This document shows positions 27,124 to 34,989 of a stretch of DNA of 64,000 nucleotides, in pieces (position 1 is the first letter of the stretch; each line of letters begins with the position of its first letter). Source of the DNA: Chondrinema litorale (GTDB lineage Bacteria; Bacteroidota; Bacteroidia; Cytophagales; Flammeovirgaceae). The notes below the pieces were generated by a model. The model saw only the letters and a list, made by a program, of their open reading frames with translations, made no database searches and was not told the DNA's origin. The position numbers and the translations under genes are program-made. Where the stretch lies: contig NZ_CP111052.1 in NCBI RefSeq assembly GCF_026250525.1, positions 62,001 through 126,000 of the forward strand, written 5' to 3'.

Positions 27124-27622
27124 CGAAGTAATATAAGTTAGGTTGAAATTTGATTTTTATTTTAGCCTATTAAACTAAAAGTTGTAGATGGGAAATTGCT
27201 GGGCATTTGTTGCTTACCAATTAAACCTGAACTTATATTAGTATCTTCAGTATTACTCTCACAATTATATCCTATAAGAGATGGACATAAATTGTGGTGA
27301 TTGAAAGTTGACTTCAAAAAATTCATAATAGTAATTTTACATTAGTGAATAAAGAAATTGGTAGTCGTAAAAGATTCAACAATGTGATAAATTATGATTC
27401 CGAAATTGCCTTTATAATTAGTTAGGCTTCAGTACATTTCTTTGTTAAATCTTTTTTAGTCAAGTTTCCTATAAACTTAGAGTAAAGCACAGCAATTAGT
27501 TTAAAATTGAAATGCTGTTGATTATATTCTTTAATATAAAATTAATAGAACTCATTCTCTAAACAGAGTATGTACCGATAAACTCATAAAATGTATAGGT
27601 GAATAGCTACAAACTCTACTTT
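27124..27622. other. Gap between TonB receptor and DUF3500 gene, with one small ORF
   Basis: About 500 bases. A 54-codon minus-strand frame runs from ATG 27326 to a stop at 27162 (MNFLKSTFNHHNLCPSLIGY...GLIGKQQMPSN...). It has two Cys residues and repeated LIG motifs. Short secreted or peptide products cannot be excluded, but there is no supporting homology. The rest is AT-rich without recognised sites. Confidence 0.3.
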
Positions 27623-29842
27623 TTAGAATGAAATAGCGGCTTTAATTCTGAAATTAATAGGGCTACCAGGTGTGTAGTGAATCTCAGAAACTGGTGATGT
27701 TTCTCCTAGTAATTGGCTTGTTGTGTAAAACTGAGTTTCATACCAATCTGTATCAAATATGTTTTCTACCACCATGTTTAAGCTCAAGTTTTTCCATTTG
27801 TAACCTACATTCGCATCGGTAATAAAATATCCCTCAGCGGTTACAGAATTATCTTCATTAGCAGGTCTATCGTGCAAATAGCGATAGCGTAAACCGGCAC
27901 TTAAACCTGAGGGATGCTGCAATGAAATTCCTCCAGTGCTTGTAAAACTCGGAGCTAACGGAATGTAATTATTACCATCTTCTTCGTCTAGTGATCGGGC
28001 ATGTGCATAATTTAAGTCTGTATCTAAATACAACCAACTTAGAGGCTGATATCTTAAACCAATATCAATGCCCTTTCTGGCAGTTCTTCCACTTGGCTCA
28101 ACTACTCCTTCGTCACCCACGTAAACAAATTCTTGTTGTAAATGCAAATACCATAAAGCCGCATTAATCATCAGGTTATTAGTAGGCTTGTAAATTAGCC
28201 CTAAATCTGAACCATAGGCTGCTGGTAGAATGTCTTCTCCATCTTGTGCTACAACAACTCTTGCATCATTAGAATGAAAACCAATACCAGATTTTAAATA
28301 CCATTGTAGGTTGTTATTTGGTGAATATGTTATGTTTAATTTGGGGCTTAATCTAGATTTTTGCTGCGATTGGGTACTGTATTCTTGAGCTAACTTATCG
28401 TAATAATCGAATTTAAAATAGTCTAATCGCAAAGATGGATTAATCATCCACTTACCTTTTTGAAATTCAGCACTGGTAAATGCATAGAGATTAGATTCAT
28501 CTATATCACCCAGCATATAAGTCTCTAAGGTTGTTTGGCGATTTAAAGTGTGCGAAAGCTCGATGTTGTCTATATTATCGTATCGGAAACCTATACCAGA
28601 AGTGATACCTAGATTAAAACCTCCAAGTTGTGTGTTATGGTACACATTGGTTTCGTAACCAATAATGTTTCTTGTCTCTTTTTGTTTGATCTGATCTCCA
28701 TTAATGGAATCGTTCAAATAAAAAGTAAAGTTAGAATACAGCTCAAAATCGTAATGAGTAAAATATGCCTTTGAATTAACAATGGTATTATCATTCAGCA
28801 ATTTAGAATGTTTGGCAAGTAAATTAATTCTTCCTGTTTGCCCACCCTCGGTATCATCAATTGCACCAAATCTATCTATTAGTCCAGATGCTACAGCTCG
28901 TTCTGGAATTTGTCCAGATGCATCCCATTTACTATCAAAATAAGATGCTTGTAATTGAATGGTTTGCTTTTTAAAGCGAGCACTGTATTTACCCATTAGG
29001 TTAATTCTATTGAAGTTTTGTGGTGAATTAAATGGCCCATCGGTTGTATAATATTCTCCAGCAATGTAAGCATCTTTATTCTCTACGCTATCGAGCAAAT
29101 TAAACATCCCCACTGTTCTCAATCGGTTAAAACTACCTATTTCGACAGCAGCTAAATTGCTTTCTAGTCTATCATAAGTTTTAAAATCTACATAGCCAGC
29201 CGTAGCAAAATCTCCTTTATTTGCATCATATGGACCTTTGCCATATGCGATGTTATCGATTGTTTCTGGAATGAGAAAATGTAAGTCTGCATAACCCTGA
29301 CCATGCGCATGAGAAACCATATTTACTGGTAAGCCATCTACAGAGATGTTAACATCAGTTCCATGATCGATATCAAATCCTCTTAGAAAAATCTGTTCGG
29401 CTTTGCCACCACCTGCATGCTGTCCAATAAATAATCCGGGTACTTTTCTAAGAATTTCTTGAGAAGAGTTTACAGGATTAGTTACTAAATCGACTTGGGC
29501 AATTTGTTGCTGGGTTTCCAAATCGGGTGTTACCACCATTTGTTCTAGTTGAACCACCATTTCTTTAAGTTGCAGACTCACATCTTTAACTTTAGTATCA
29601 GCAATGAAAAGCACTGTTTCAAAACCTATGTGCGATACAAAAATGGAATCTCCTGCTTGTGATCCGTTGAGCTTAAAAAAGCCCAAATCGTTACTGTGTG
29701 CATGTGCATTACTGCTCTTGTTAATGATGTATGCGTTTGGGATTGGTGCTCCCTGTTCATCAGTTATATGACCTTGCCATTGTTGACTATATACAAGTAC
29801 CGGCAAAGCCATGAGTGTTGTTAATAATATGCTCTTTATCAT
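27623..29842 (-). CDS. TonB-dependent outer-membrane receptor with His-rich plug
   Basis: 739 residues. A signal peptide (to about Gln20) precedes a CarboxypepD_reg domain (22-100: WQGHITDEQGAPIPNAYII), a plug domain from about 115 and a 22-strand-type barrel. The barrel ends ...HYTPGSPINFRIKAAISF, with a terminal aromatic residue. Potential metal ligands stand out: AHAHS (46-50), His160, SHAHG (177-181) and DLHF (187-189). It is not SusC-like and has no SusD partner. The gene follows the LytTR response regulator by 83 bases and precedes DUF3500 copy 2. Import of a metal or metal complex is the most economical inference. Confidence 0.9.
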   Translation of the reverse strand: MIKSILLTTLMALPVLVYSQQWQGHITDEQGAPIPNAYIINKSSNAHAHSNDLGFFKLNGSQAGDSIFVSHIGFETVLFIADTKVKDVSLQLKEMVVQLEQMVVTPDLETQQQIAQVDLVTNPVNSSQEILRKVPGLFIGQHAGGGKAEQIFLRGFDIDHGTDVNISVDGLPVNMVSHAHGQGYADLHFLIPETIDNIAYGKGPYDANKGDFATAGYVDFKTYDRLESNLAAVEIGSFNRLRTVGMFNLLDSVENKDAYIAGEYYTTDGPFNSPQNFNRINLMGKYSARFKKQTIQLQASYFDSKWDASGQIPERAVASGLIDRFGAIDDTEGGQTGRINLLAKHSKLLNDNTIVNSKAYFTHYDFELYSNFTFYLNDSINGDQIKQKETRNIIGYETNVYHNTQLGGFNLGITSGIGFRYDNIDNIELSHTLNRQTTLETYMLGDIDESNLYAFTSAEFQKGKWMINPSLRLDYFKFDYYDKLAQEYSTQSQQKSRLSPKLNITYSPNNNLQWYLKSGIGFHSNDARVVVAQDGEDILPAAYGSDLGLIYKPTNNLMINAALWYLHLQQEFVYVGDEGVVEPSGRTARKGIDIGLRYQPLSWLYLDTDLNYAHARSLDEEDGNNYIPLAPSFTSTGGISLQHPSGLSAGLRYRYLHDRPANEDNSVTAEGYFITDANVGYKWKNLSLNMVVENIFDTDWYETQFYTTSQLLGETSPVSEIHYTPGSPINFRIKAAISF

Positions 29843-29925
29843 GCTACAAATATTATCTTATAAAGAAAAGTTTCTAGCTAAGTATCTATAAAGAGTAAAA
29901 GTGTATCGATAAATTATATTAAATC

Positions 29926-30627
29926 CTATAAAGTTTTTTCCAAATCACTCGCATATTTACTACTTACTGGTAACTCCTTGCCATTTGTAAGGGTCACTTT
30001 TTGTTTGATAAAAGACTTAATCTTTTGTATTGAAATAATAAAACTTCTGTGAATTCTAAAGAACTTTTCTGGGTTTAGCATTTCAGAAAGTTTTTTTAAA
30101 GCCATGAGTGTTGTTACATTTTCACCATCTTCCAGATAGATTGTGCAATAGTCTTTTAGGCTTTCAATATAGATAACTTCGTCTTGCACGATTTTTACTT
30201 TTTGGTATTTGGAGTACACATAGAATACATCAGAAGCATTTTTTCCTGTGCCGTGTTTGTATTGGTAGTAATCGAGTGTTTTATTAATTGCCCTTTCGAA
30301 ACGATCTTTAGAGATGGGTTTTACTAAATAATCCATGGCTTCTAACTCAAAACCTTCGTAAGCATAGTTGCGGTAAGCGGTAGTAAAAATTACGATGGGT
30401 TTCTTTTCAAGAGAAGCTACCAGATCAATACCTGTAATATCTGGCATTTGAATGTCTACAAAGAGCACATCTATATCAGCATTCTTTAAAAACTCAGCAC
30501 CATTAATAGCATCTTCAAATATTTGAACCAACTCAAAAGAAGGAAAACTTTTAATGTATTCTTCGATCAATTCTAAAGCAAGCGGTTCATCATCTATAGC
30601 AATACATCTAATTTTTTTCGTGTTCAT
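29926..30627 (-). CDS. LytTR-family response regulator
   Basis: 233 residues. The receiver domain (1-120) has the acidic pocket Asp12-Asp13 and the phosphoacceptor Asp58 (LFVDIQMPDITG). The LytTR DNA-binding domain (about 135-233) shows YIESLKDYCTIYLED then FFRIHRSFIIS. Its ATG overlaps the stop of the histidine kinase by four bases. With the TonB receptor gene 83 bases downstream on the same strand, it probably controls that receptor and perhaps the DUF3500/HupE genes. Confidence 0.95.
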   Translation of the reverse strand: MNTKKIRCIAIDDEPLALELIEEYIKSFPSFELVQIFEDAINGAEFLKNADIDVLFVDIQMPDITGIDLVASLEKKPIVIFTTAYRNYAYEGFELEAMDYLVKPISKDRFERAINKTLDYYQYKHGTGKNASDVFYVYSKYQKVKIVQDEVIYIESLKDYCTIYLEDGENVTTLMALKKLSEMLNPEKFFRIHRSFIISIQKIKSFIKQKVTLTNGKELPVSSKYASDLEKTL

Positions 30628-31775
30628 GCTTTGTTTATTTCCAATGTTACAGTAAATGATTGTTCATCTCGATTTATCTCCAATCGGTAATTAGAGGGAT
30701 AAACGTGTTGCAATCTTTGTCTGGTATTGTTAATACCGATTCCATTTCTCTCTTGCTTTGTCTGGTTGTCAAACAATCGGTTTTGGCAGAAGAATGAAAT
30801 CTTTTCTGGTAATGCCTCTATCTTTATTACTATCGGAGATGGAGCATGTTTGCTAATGCCATGTTTGAAGGCATTTTCTACAAAAGTAAGCAATATCATC
30901 GGGCTAATGCTTGTAGACTTTAAGCTACCTGTTGCTTCAAAAGTAATGTCTGCTTTTTTGCCTAATCGTAACTTTTGCAAATCGATATAATCTTTTAAGC
31001 ACTCTACTTCGCGGATTAATGGAATACTTTCTTCTCGCACATCATCAGTTACAAAGCGCATAATGTTAGAGAGTTTCATTACACTGTCTGTTGTTTTCTC
31101 ATTGCCAGTAACTGCAAGCGTGTAGATGTTATTTAAGGTGTTAAAAAGAAAATGAGGATTAATCTGTGCTTTTAAAAAGGAGAGTTCGGCTTTGGCTTTT
31201 TCAGCTTCTGCAATGGTTACTCGTCTCTCAGTTATTTGCCAGCGCTGGGTAGACTCAGTTGCTGTGCTTAAAGTTAAAATTACTGCCAGAATAAATAAGC
31301 TTGTAACATCTCTGGCCATAAAAGGATCGTTGTTCGCATCTGGACCTTCTGGCCTAAAATTTCTTGGTGGCGGAAGTGGTAGGTTGTCTCTCCTCTCTCT
31401 ATTGCCGTCTCGATTTTCTGGTTCTGGAAAGTTATTATATGGCATTACAGAAGGAGGTAAGGTAATGTACCCTAAGCTTCTAGAGTGCTGTATTAGTGCA
31501 TCAAAAGGTTTTAAGAAGAATACAAATGCTGCAATTAGGATAATGGAAGCGACATATAAAATGTATTTATTTTTTAATAATAGCTGCGGTGCTAGTACTT
31601 TAGAATTCAAGTAGAAAATGCCTAAATAACACAAGCAAAACTGCCAGTAAGCAAATGACTGTAGGAGAGAAAGAATATCATTTTTTTCTCCTGTTGTTCT
31701 TAACAAAGGAAAAGTGAAAAACAGCAGCCATGCCGTAATTGAAATTAACCTGGTAGAAACTGTAAAGCGTGTCAT
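30624..31775 (-). CDS. LytS/YehU-type sensor histidine kinase
   Basis: 383 residues with four predicted membrane helices (about 11-28, 40-57, 70-90, 157-175). The His_kinase domain has the phosphoacceptor His208 (LKAQINPHFLFNTLNNIYTL), and the HATPase domain has N-box FVENAFKHG and GIGINNTRQRL. A loop between helices 3 and 4 (about 90-155) is rich in Pro, Arg and Asn (NRERRDNLPLPPPRNFRPEG), which is unusual and may be the sensing segment. It overlaps the LytTR regulator by four bases. The downstream genes suggest it senses the substrate, or the lack of it, of the neighbouring TonB system. Confidence 0.93.
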   Translation of the reverse strand: MTRFTVSTRLISITAWLLFFTFPLLRTTGEKNDILSLLQSFAYWQFCLCYLGIFYLNSKVLAPQLLLKNKYILYVASIILIAAFVFFLKPFDALIQHSRSLGYITLPPSVMPYNNFPEPENRDGNRERRDNLPLPPPRNFRPEGPDANNDPFMARDVTSLFILAVILTLSTATESTQRWQITERRVTIAEAEKAKAELSFLKAQINPHFLFNTLNNIYTLAVTGNEKTTDSVMKLSNIMRFVTDDVREESIPLIREVECLKDYIDLQKLRLGKKADITFEATGSLKSTSISPMILLTFVENAFKHGISKHAPSPIVIKIEALPEKISFFCQNRLFDNQTKQERNGIGINNTRQRLQHVYPSNYRLEINRDEQSFTVTLEINKA

Positions 31776-32608
31776 CCTGTAATTTTAGCTAATAATCATC
31801 TTAAAAAATACAGGTATCGCTAATCTGCCAAATTGTATAGATAAATAACCTAGAAATAAGAAATTGTATAGAAAATCAAATAGAAGAGTAGTAGAGTGCA
31901 ATATGGTACAAGATGGACAAGGGAGTTGACTTGCAGCAGTATAAAAGTACAATTTACATAAAGGCACATTATGTGCTTTTTTATACAACTTCCTCAGTTG
32001 TTTAAACTCAAATTTGATTTTTTGTATATGGGTTATAGAGCCGGAGGGATTTGAATAAATACAAGCTATATATTTGACAATCAAGTGTTTACTAAATATA
32101 AGATGAAAATTAGTCAAACAATCGAGAAACAAAATAATCTAAAAATGGCATCTTAAATGAAGTGAATGTAAAAATATGTATCGTGTTATATGTAATTCCC
32201 AAGTAAATACTATCCTTTTGTATCTATAGCGGATTTGTAATTAGACCCAAATAGCAGGCTGTATTCTTCCTGTAAAAGCCTTTATGGATACCAACAAAGA
32301 CGGACAAAAAGATGTGTTAAACTCCAGAAATGTATTTAATAAACTAAAGATAACACGATACAAATTTCAATACCTGATTTATAAGCCTGGTAAACTAAAG
32401 TAAACCTCAGACAAATAAATCAGCTACTACACTTTAAGCTGAATTTGCAATTGTTCGTTGTATGCAAGTGTGTCGCAGATTTCGCCAAGGAGTTTAAACA
32501 CCTTACAAGATTAAAAAAGTAATAAATTGATGGGAGATTTTATAAGTTATCGTTTAACTATACTGAAATAAATAAACTGAAACTATAAAAAAAAGCACAA
32601 TTATTTTT
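31776..32608. other. Long non-genic region with decayed fragments
   Basis: About 830 bases. Minus-strand frame 31785-32132 is open but looks like decayed sequence. It shares NVPLCKxYxYxA with the debris upstream of the MFS operon (near 1986-2011). A plus-strand scrap at 32286-32402 reads MDTNKDGQKDVLNSRNVF. A hairpin with a T-run lies near 31957-31980. Nothing intact was recognised. Confidence 0.35.
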
Positions 32609-32650
32609 CAACTAAATATTTAGTTGTATATTTAAACTAATCTTTTAGTT
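32609..32650. promoter_or_regulatory. Tandem AACTAA-N4-TTAGTT operators
   Basis: CAACTAAATATTTAGTTG at 32609-32626 is an 18-bp perfect palindrome. A second AACTAA-tctt-TTAGTT is at 32635-32650. The two centres are 25 bp apart, and both lie just ahead of the ATG at 32671. This is the layout of a pair of dimeric repressor sites, such as BlaI/MecI-type or TetR-type; no such regulator gene is adjacent. Confidence 0.6.
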
Positions 32651-32670
32651 GAAAAGTAGTAATTAATGAA

Positions 32671-32832
32671 ATGAAAAAATTGCTTTATTTAATTTGTGTA
32701 TGTTTCAGTTGTAATTTATATTCTCAAACTCTTTCAGTTGAACAGGTAAAATCAGATATTGATTCCATAGTAGAGATATTATCAAATGTTCATGCAACAT
32801 TTAATGATTCACCTAACAAACCCATGAATTAG
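32671..32832 (+). pseudogene. 5' stub of a secreted protein gene
   Basis: 53 codons: a clear signal peptide (MKKLLYLICVCFSCNLYSQ) followed by LSVEQVKSDIDSIVEILSNV and HATFNDSP. This resembles the start of Bacteroidota S41-peptidase-like proteins, which often begin with such a helix after the signal. It then stops at TAG with no continuation in any frame. The rest has been lost, apparently at the junction with the structured repeat at 32866. Confidence 0.5.
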
Positions 32833-32865
32833 AACTAATCCTGATTATAATAAAAACACCAGCAT

Positions 32866-32987
32866 ACAACACGCGGTATAGTTAATAAGGTGTTCAGTGG
32901 TTTTCGTTGCGTAGTAATCCGCTCTAATTTTTATTTTAACTTGATAGGTGAAAAGCCCGCACTCCCTTACACCATACCGCCACCGTT
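32866..32987. repeat. Imperfect palindromic element ending in GCGGTAT / ATACCGC
   Basis: GCGGTAT (32873-32879) pairs with ATACCGC (32974-32980). Inside, GTGTTCAGTGGTTTTC and GAAAAGCCCGCACTCCC are roughly complementary, giving a long bulged hairpin about 108 bp across. It is more GC-rich than its surroundings. I recall similar intergenic sequences in other Bacteroidota, but their nature is unclear to me. An attC-like recombination site or a non-autonomous element are options. Confidence 0.5.
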
Positions 32988-33012
32988 CTATGCCATCACT
33001 AAACAAACAATT

Positions 33013-34641
33013 ATGAAGATAAAAATTCTAGTCTTAGTTATCGTATCAATGGCCTCATTGAGAAGTTATGGGCAAGGTTTTGAGAATATGATTGACAAAT
33101 TGCTCAATGAGAAGTACCCTGCTACTGGCCCAGGAGCAACAGCACTAGTGGCAAAGGAAGGTGAAATTGTGTATCATAAAGCTTTTGGGATGGCAAATTT
33201 GGAATTGGATGTCCCCATGCAAACCGATATGGTTTTTCAAATAGCATCTATATCCAAGCAGTTTACGGCTGTCTCTATTTTAATGCTGATAGAACAAGGG
33301 AAACTTAATTTAGATGATGATATCACTAAATATATTGAAGACTATCCCACCGGTGGAAAGTATATAAGTATTAAGCATTTATTGACTCATACCTCCGGGA
33401 TTTCCCGATCCATAACACAAAAACCATGGGATTCAAATATTCGGAAACATGATTTTGATATACCGTCATGGATCGACTATTTCAAAAACGAGCCAAAAAC
33501 TTTTAGCCCTGGTGAGGCTTTTCAATACAATAACTTTGGCTACATCTTACTTAGTCAAATTATAGAAATAGTATCTGGCATAAGTTATGGTGATTACGTT
33601 GAAAAGAATATATTTCAACCTTTAGGAATGCACAACTCTAGACAAGCAAATGATTCTGATATTATTAAAAATCGAGCTTATGGATATGAAAAATATGACG
33701 ATTATGTAAATAAGCAATATACGAGTCTGTCTTGGTCAATCGGAGCTGGATCATTAATGTCCACAGTAGAAGATTTATATATCTGGAATAGAGCCCTGGC
33801 TAATAACTTACTGATTAGTAATGAATCATTGGATTTGGCATTCACCAACCACCAATTGAAAAATGGCGATGAGATTAATTATGGTTTTGGCTGGTTTATT
33901 AACGAAATCAATGGAAGTCCGACAGTGGAACATGCAGGTGGCGATCATGGATTTCGAACAGATGCGATATATCTTCCTAAAGAAGATGTTTTCGTTGCAA
34001 TTTTCTCAAATTGTAGTTGCGGAGAACCTCGACCTATATCTACCAAAATTGCTGCTTTGACTATCAACAAACCATTTGAAGAACCTACTGTGGTCGCTAC
34101 AGATGTTGAAGACATCTACAAGTGGGTTGGTAAGTACACCTTTAAAGACCGTAGCACACGTAATGTAATTTTAAAGGATGCAAAATTGTATTGGGTTCTG
34201 CCAAATGGCACAGAGATAATGATGGCTGCTATTGACAATAACCATTTTGTACTTGAAAACGGCATGACTCAAATTGAATTCAAGCTAGTGGCTGATACCT
34301 TGGTCGATGTTTCTGTGAAGAATAGAATAAGCGTAAAAACAGCCTCCAAACCATATACCACAAGAAGGGAAATAAAATTACCAAAAAAGACTATGACTAA
34401 ATTTGTAGGGAGGTATAAGCTTTCCCAGGAATTTGATCTTACAATAGCATGGGATAACGGTAAACTTACGGCTACTGGTACTGATCAAGACCCTGCTAAC
34501 CTTTTCCCTGAATCACCTACAAGGTTTTTCTTCAAATCCATCGATGCACACATAGATTTCATTCTAGATGGCCAGGGCAAAAGCACAGCCTTGGAAATAA
34601 CTCAAAATGGTGTTACCTATTCAGGTAACAAGGTGAATTAA
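33013..34641 (+). CDS. Secreted beta-lactamase-family serine hydrolase
   Basis: 542 residues from ATG 33013, giving a signal peptide (MKIKILVLVIVSMASLRSYG). The frame is open further upstream, but that stretch lies in the structured repeat and is not protein-like. The catalytic domain has SxxK at Ser79-Lys82 (IASISKQFTAVS), YxN at Tyr172-Asn174 (FQYNNFGYILL) and HxG at His307-Gly309 (VEHAGGDHGF). A C-terminal DUF3471-like region (about 360-540) has two lipocalin-like repeats (WVGKYTFK, FVGRYKLS). Such proteins act as periplasmic esterases or peptidases on D-amino-acid-containing substrates. The gene is flanked by the inverted 10-mers GTTCTATGCC (32985) and GGCATAGAAC (34645), suggesting acquisition as a unit. 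Confidence 0.88.
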   Translation: MKIKILVLVIVSMASLRSYGQGFENMIDKLLNEKYPATGPGATALVAKEGEIVYHKAFGMANLELDVPMQTDMVFQIASISKQFTAVSILMLIEQGKLNLDDDITKYIEDYPTGGKYISIKHLLTHTSGISRSITQKPWDSNIRKHDFDIPSWIDYFKNEPKTFSPGEAFQYNNFGYILLSQIIEIVSGISYGDYVEKNIFQPLGMHNSRQANDSDIIKNRAYGYEKYDDYVNKQYTSLSWSIGAGSLMSTVEDLYIWNRALANNLLISNESLDLAFTNHQLKNGDEINYGFGWFINEINGSPTVEHAGGDHGFRTDAIYLPKEDVFVAIFSNCSCGEPRPISTKIAALTINKPFEEPTVVATDVEDIYKWVGKYTFKDRSTRNVILKDAKLYWVLPNGTEIMMAAIDNNHFVLENGMTQIEFKLVADTLVDVSVKNRISVKTASKPYTTRREIKLPKKTMTKFVGRYKLSQEFDLTIAWDNGKLTATGTDQDPANLFPESPTRFFFKSIDAHIDFILDGQGKSTALEITQNGVTYSGNKVN

Positions 34642-34989
34642 AACGGCATAGAACAAATGATATAGCACATACCTTTACTGAGCTATTTGAAACTGAAATA
34701 CAATACCGATACTTTAGTAATGTTACCGATCTCTTTAGCATAGTTGAGAACTTTTAACTTACGACGAATGTCTGAGTGGGCTTTTGCTGTCATAAAATCA
34801 AGATTTGAGTTGAGCAATATTCAAAATTAATATCGTAAACCCTAGTCTTGATTTTCATATTTTAATCTTACTAAAATAACAAAGTACTAAGATTATCAGA
34901 GAAAACTTAGATATATATTCATCATCTGATTAAGCTGTCTTTTACGACTTAGTACTTTGTATTGCTGTTTTTTTAGCTAAAATGATAAG
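34642..34989. other. Convergent intergenic region with a long inverted repeat
   Basis: ACAAAGTACTAAG (34879-34891) and CTTAGTACTTTGT (34948-34960) are perfect 13-bp inverted copies. ATCAG/CTGAT pair inside them, making an approximately 82-base structured unit just beyond the stop of the minus-strand gene. It may act as a terminator or be a small non-autonomous repeat. Confidence 0.45.

Noticed and set aside
31785..32132. 115-codon minus-strand ORF upstream of the sensor kinase
   Set aside because: Composition is erratic, no signal or domain is seen, and it contains the NVPLCK debris and a hairpin; treated as decayed intergenic sequence.
32890..33012. N-terminal extension of the serine hydrolase
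   Set aside because: It lies within the structured palindromic element and would bury the signal peptide; ATG 33013 gives a normal signal sequence.
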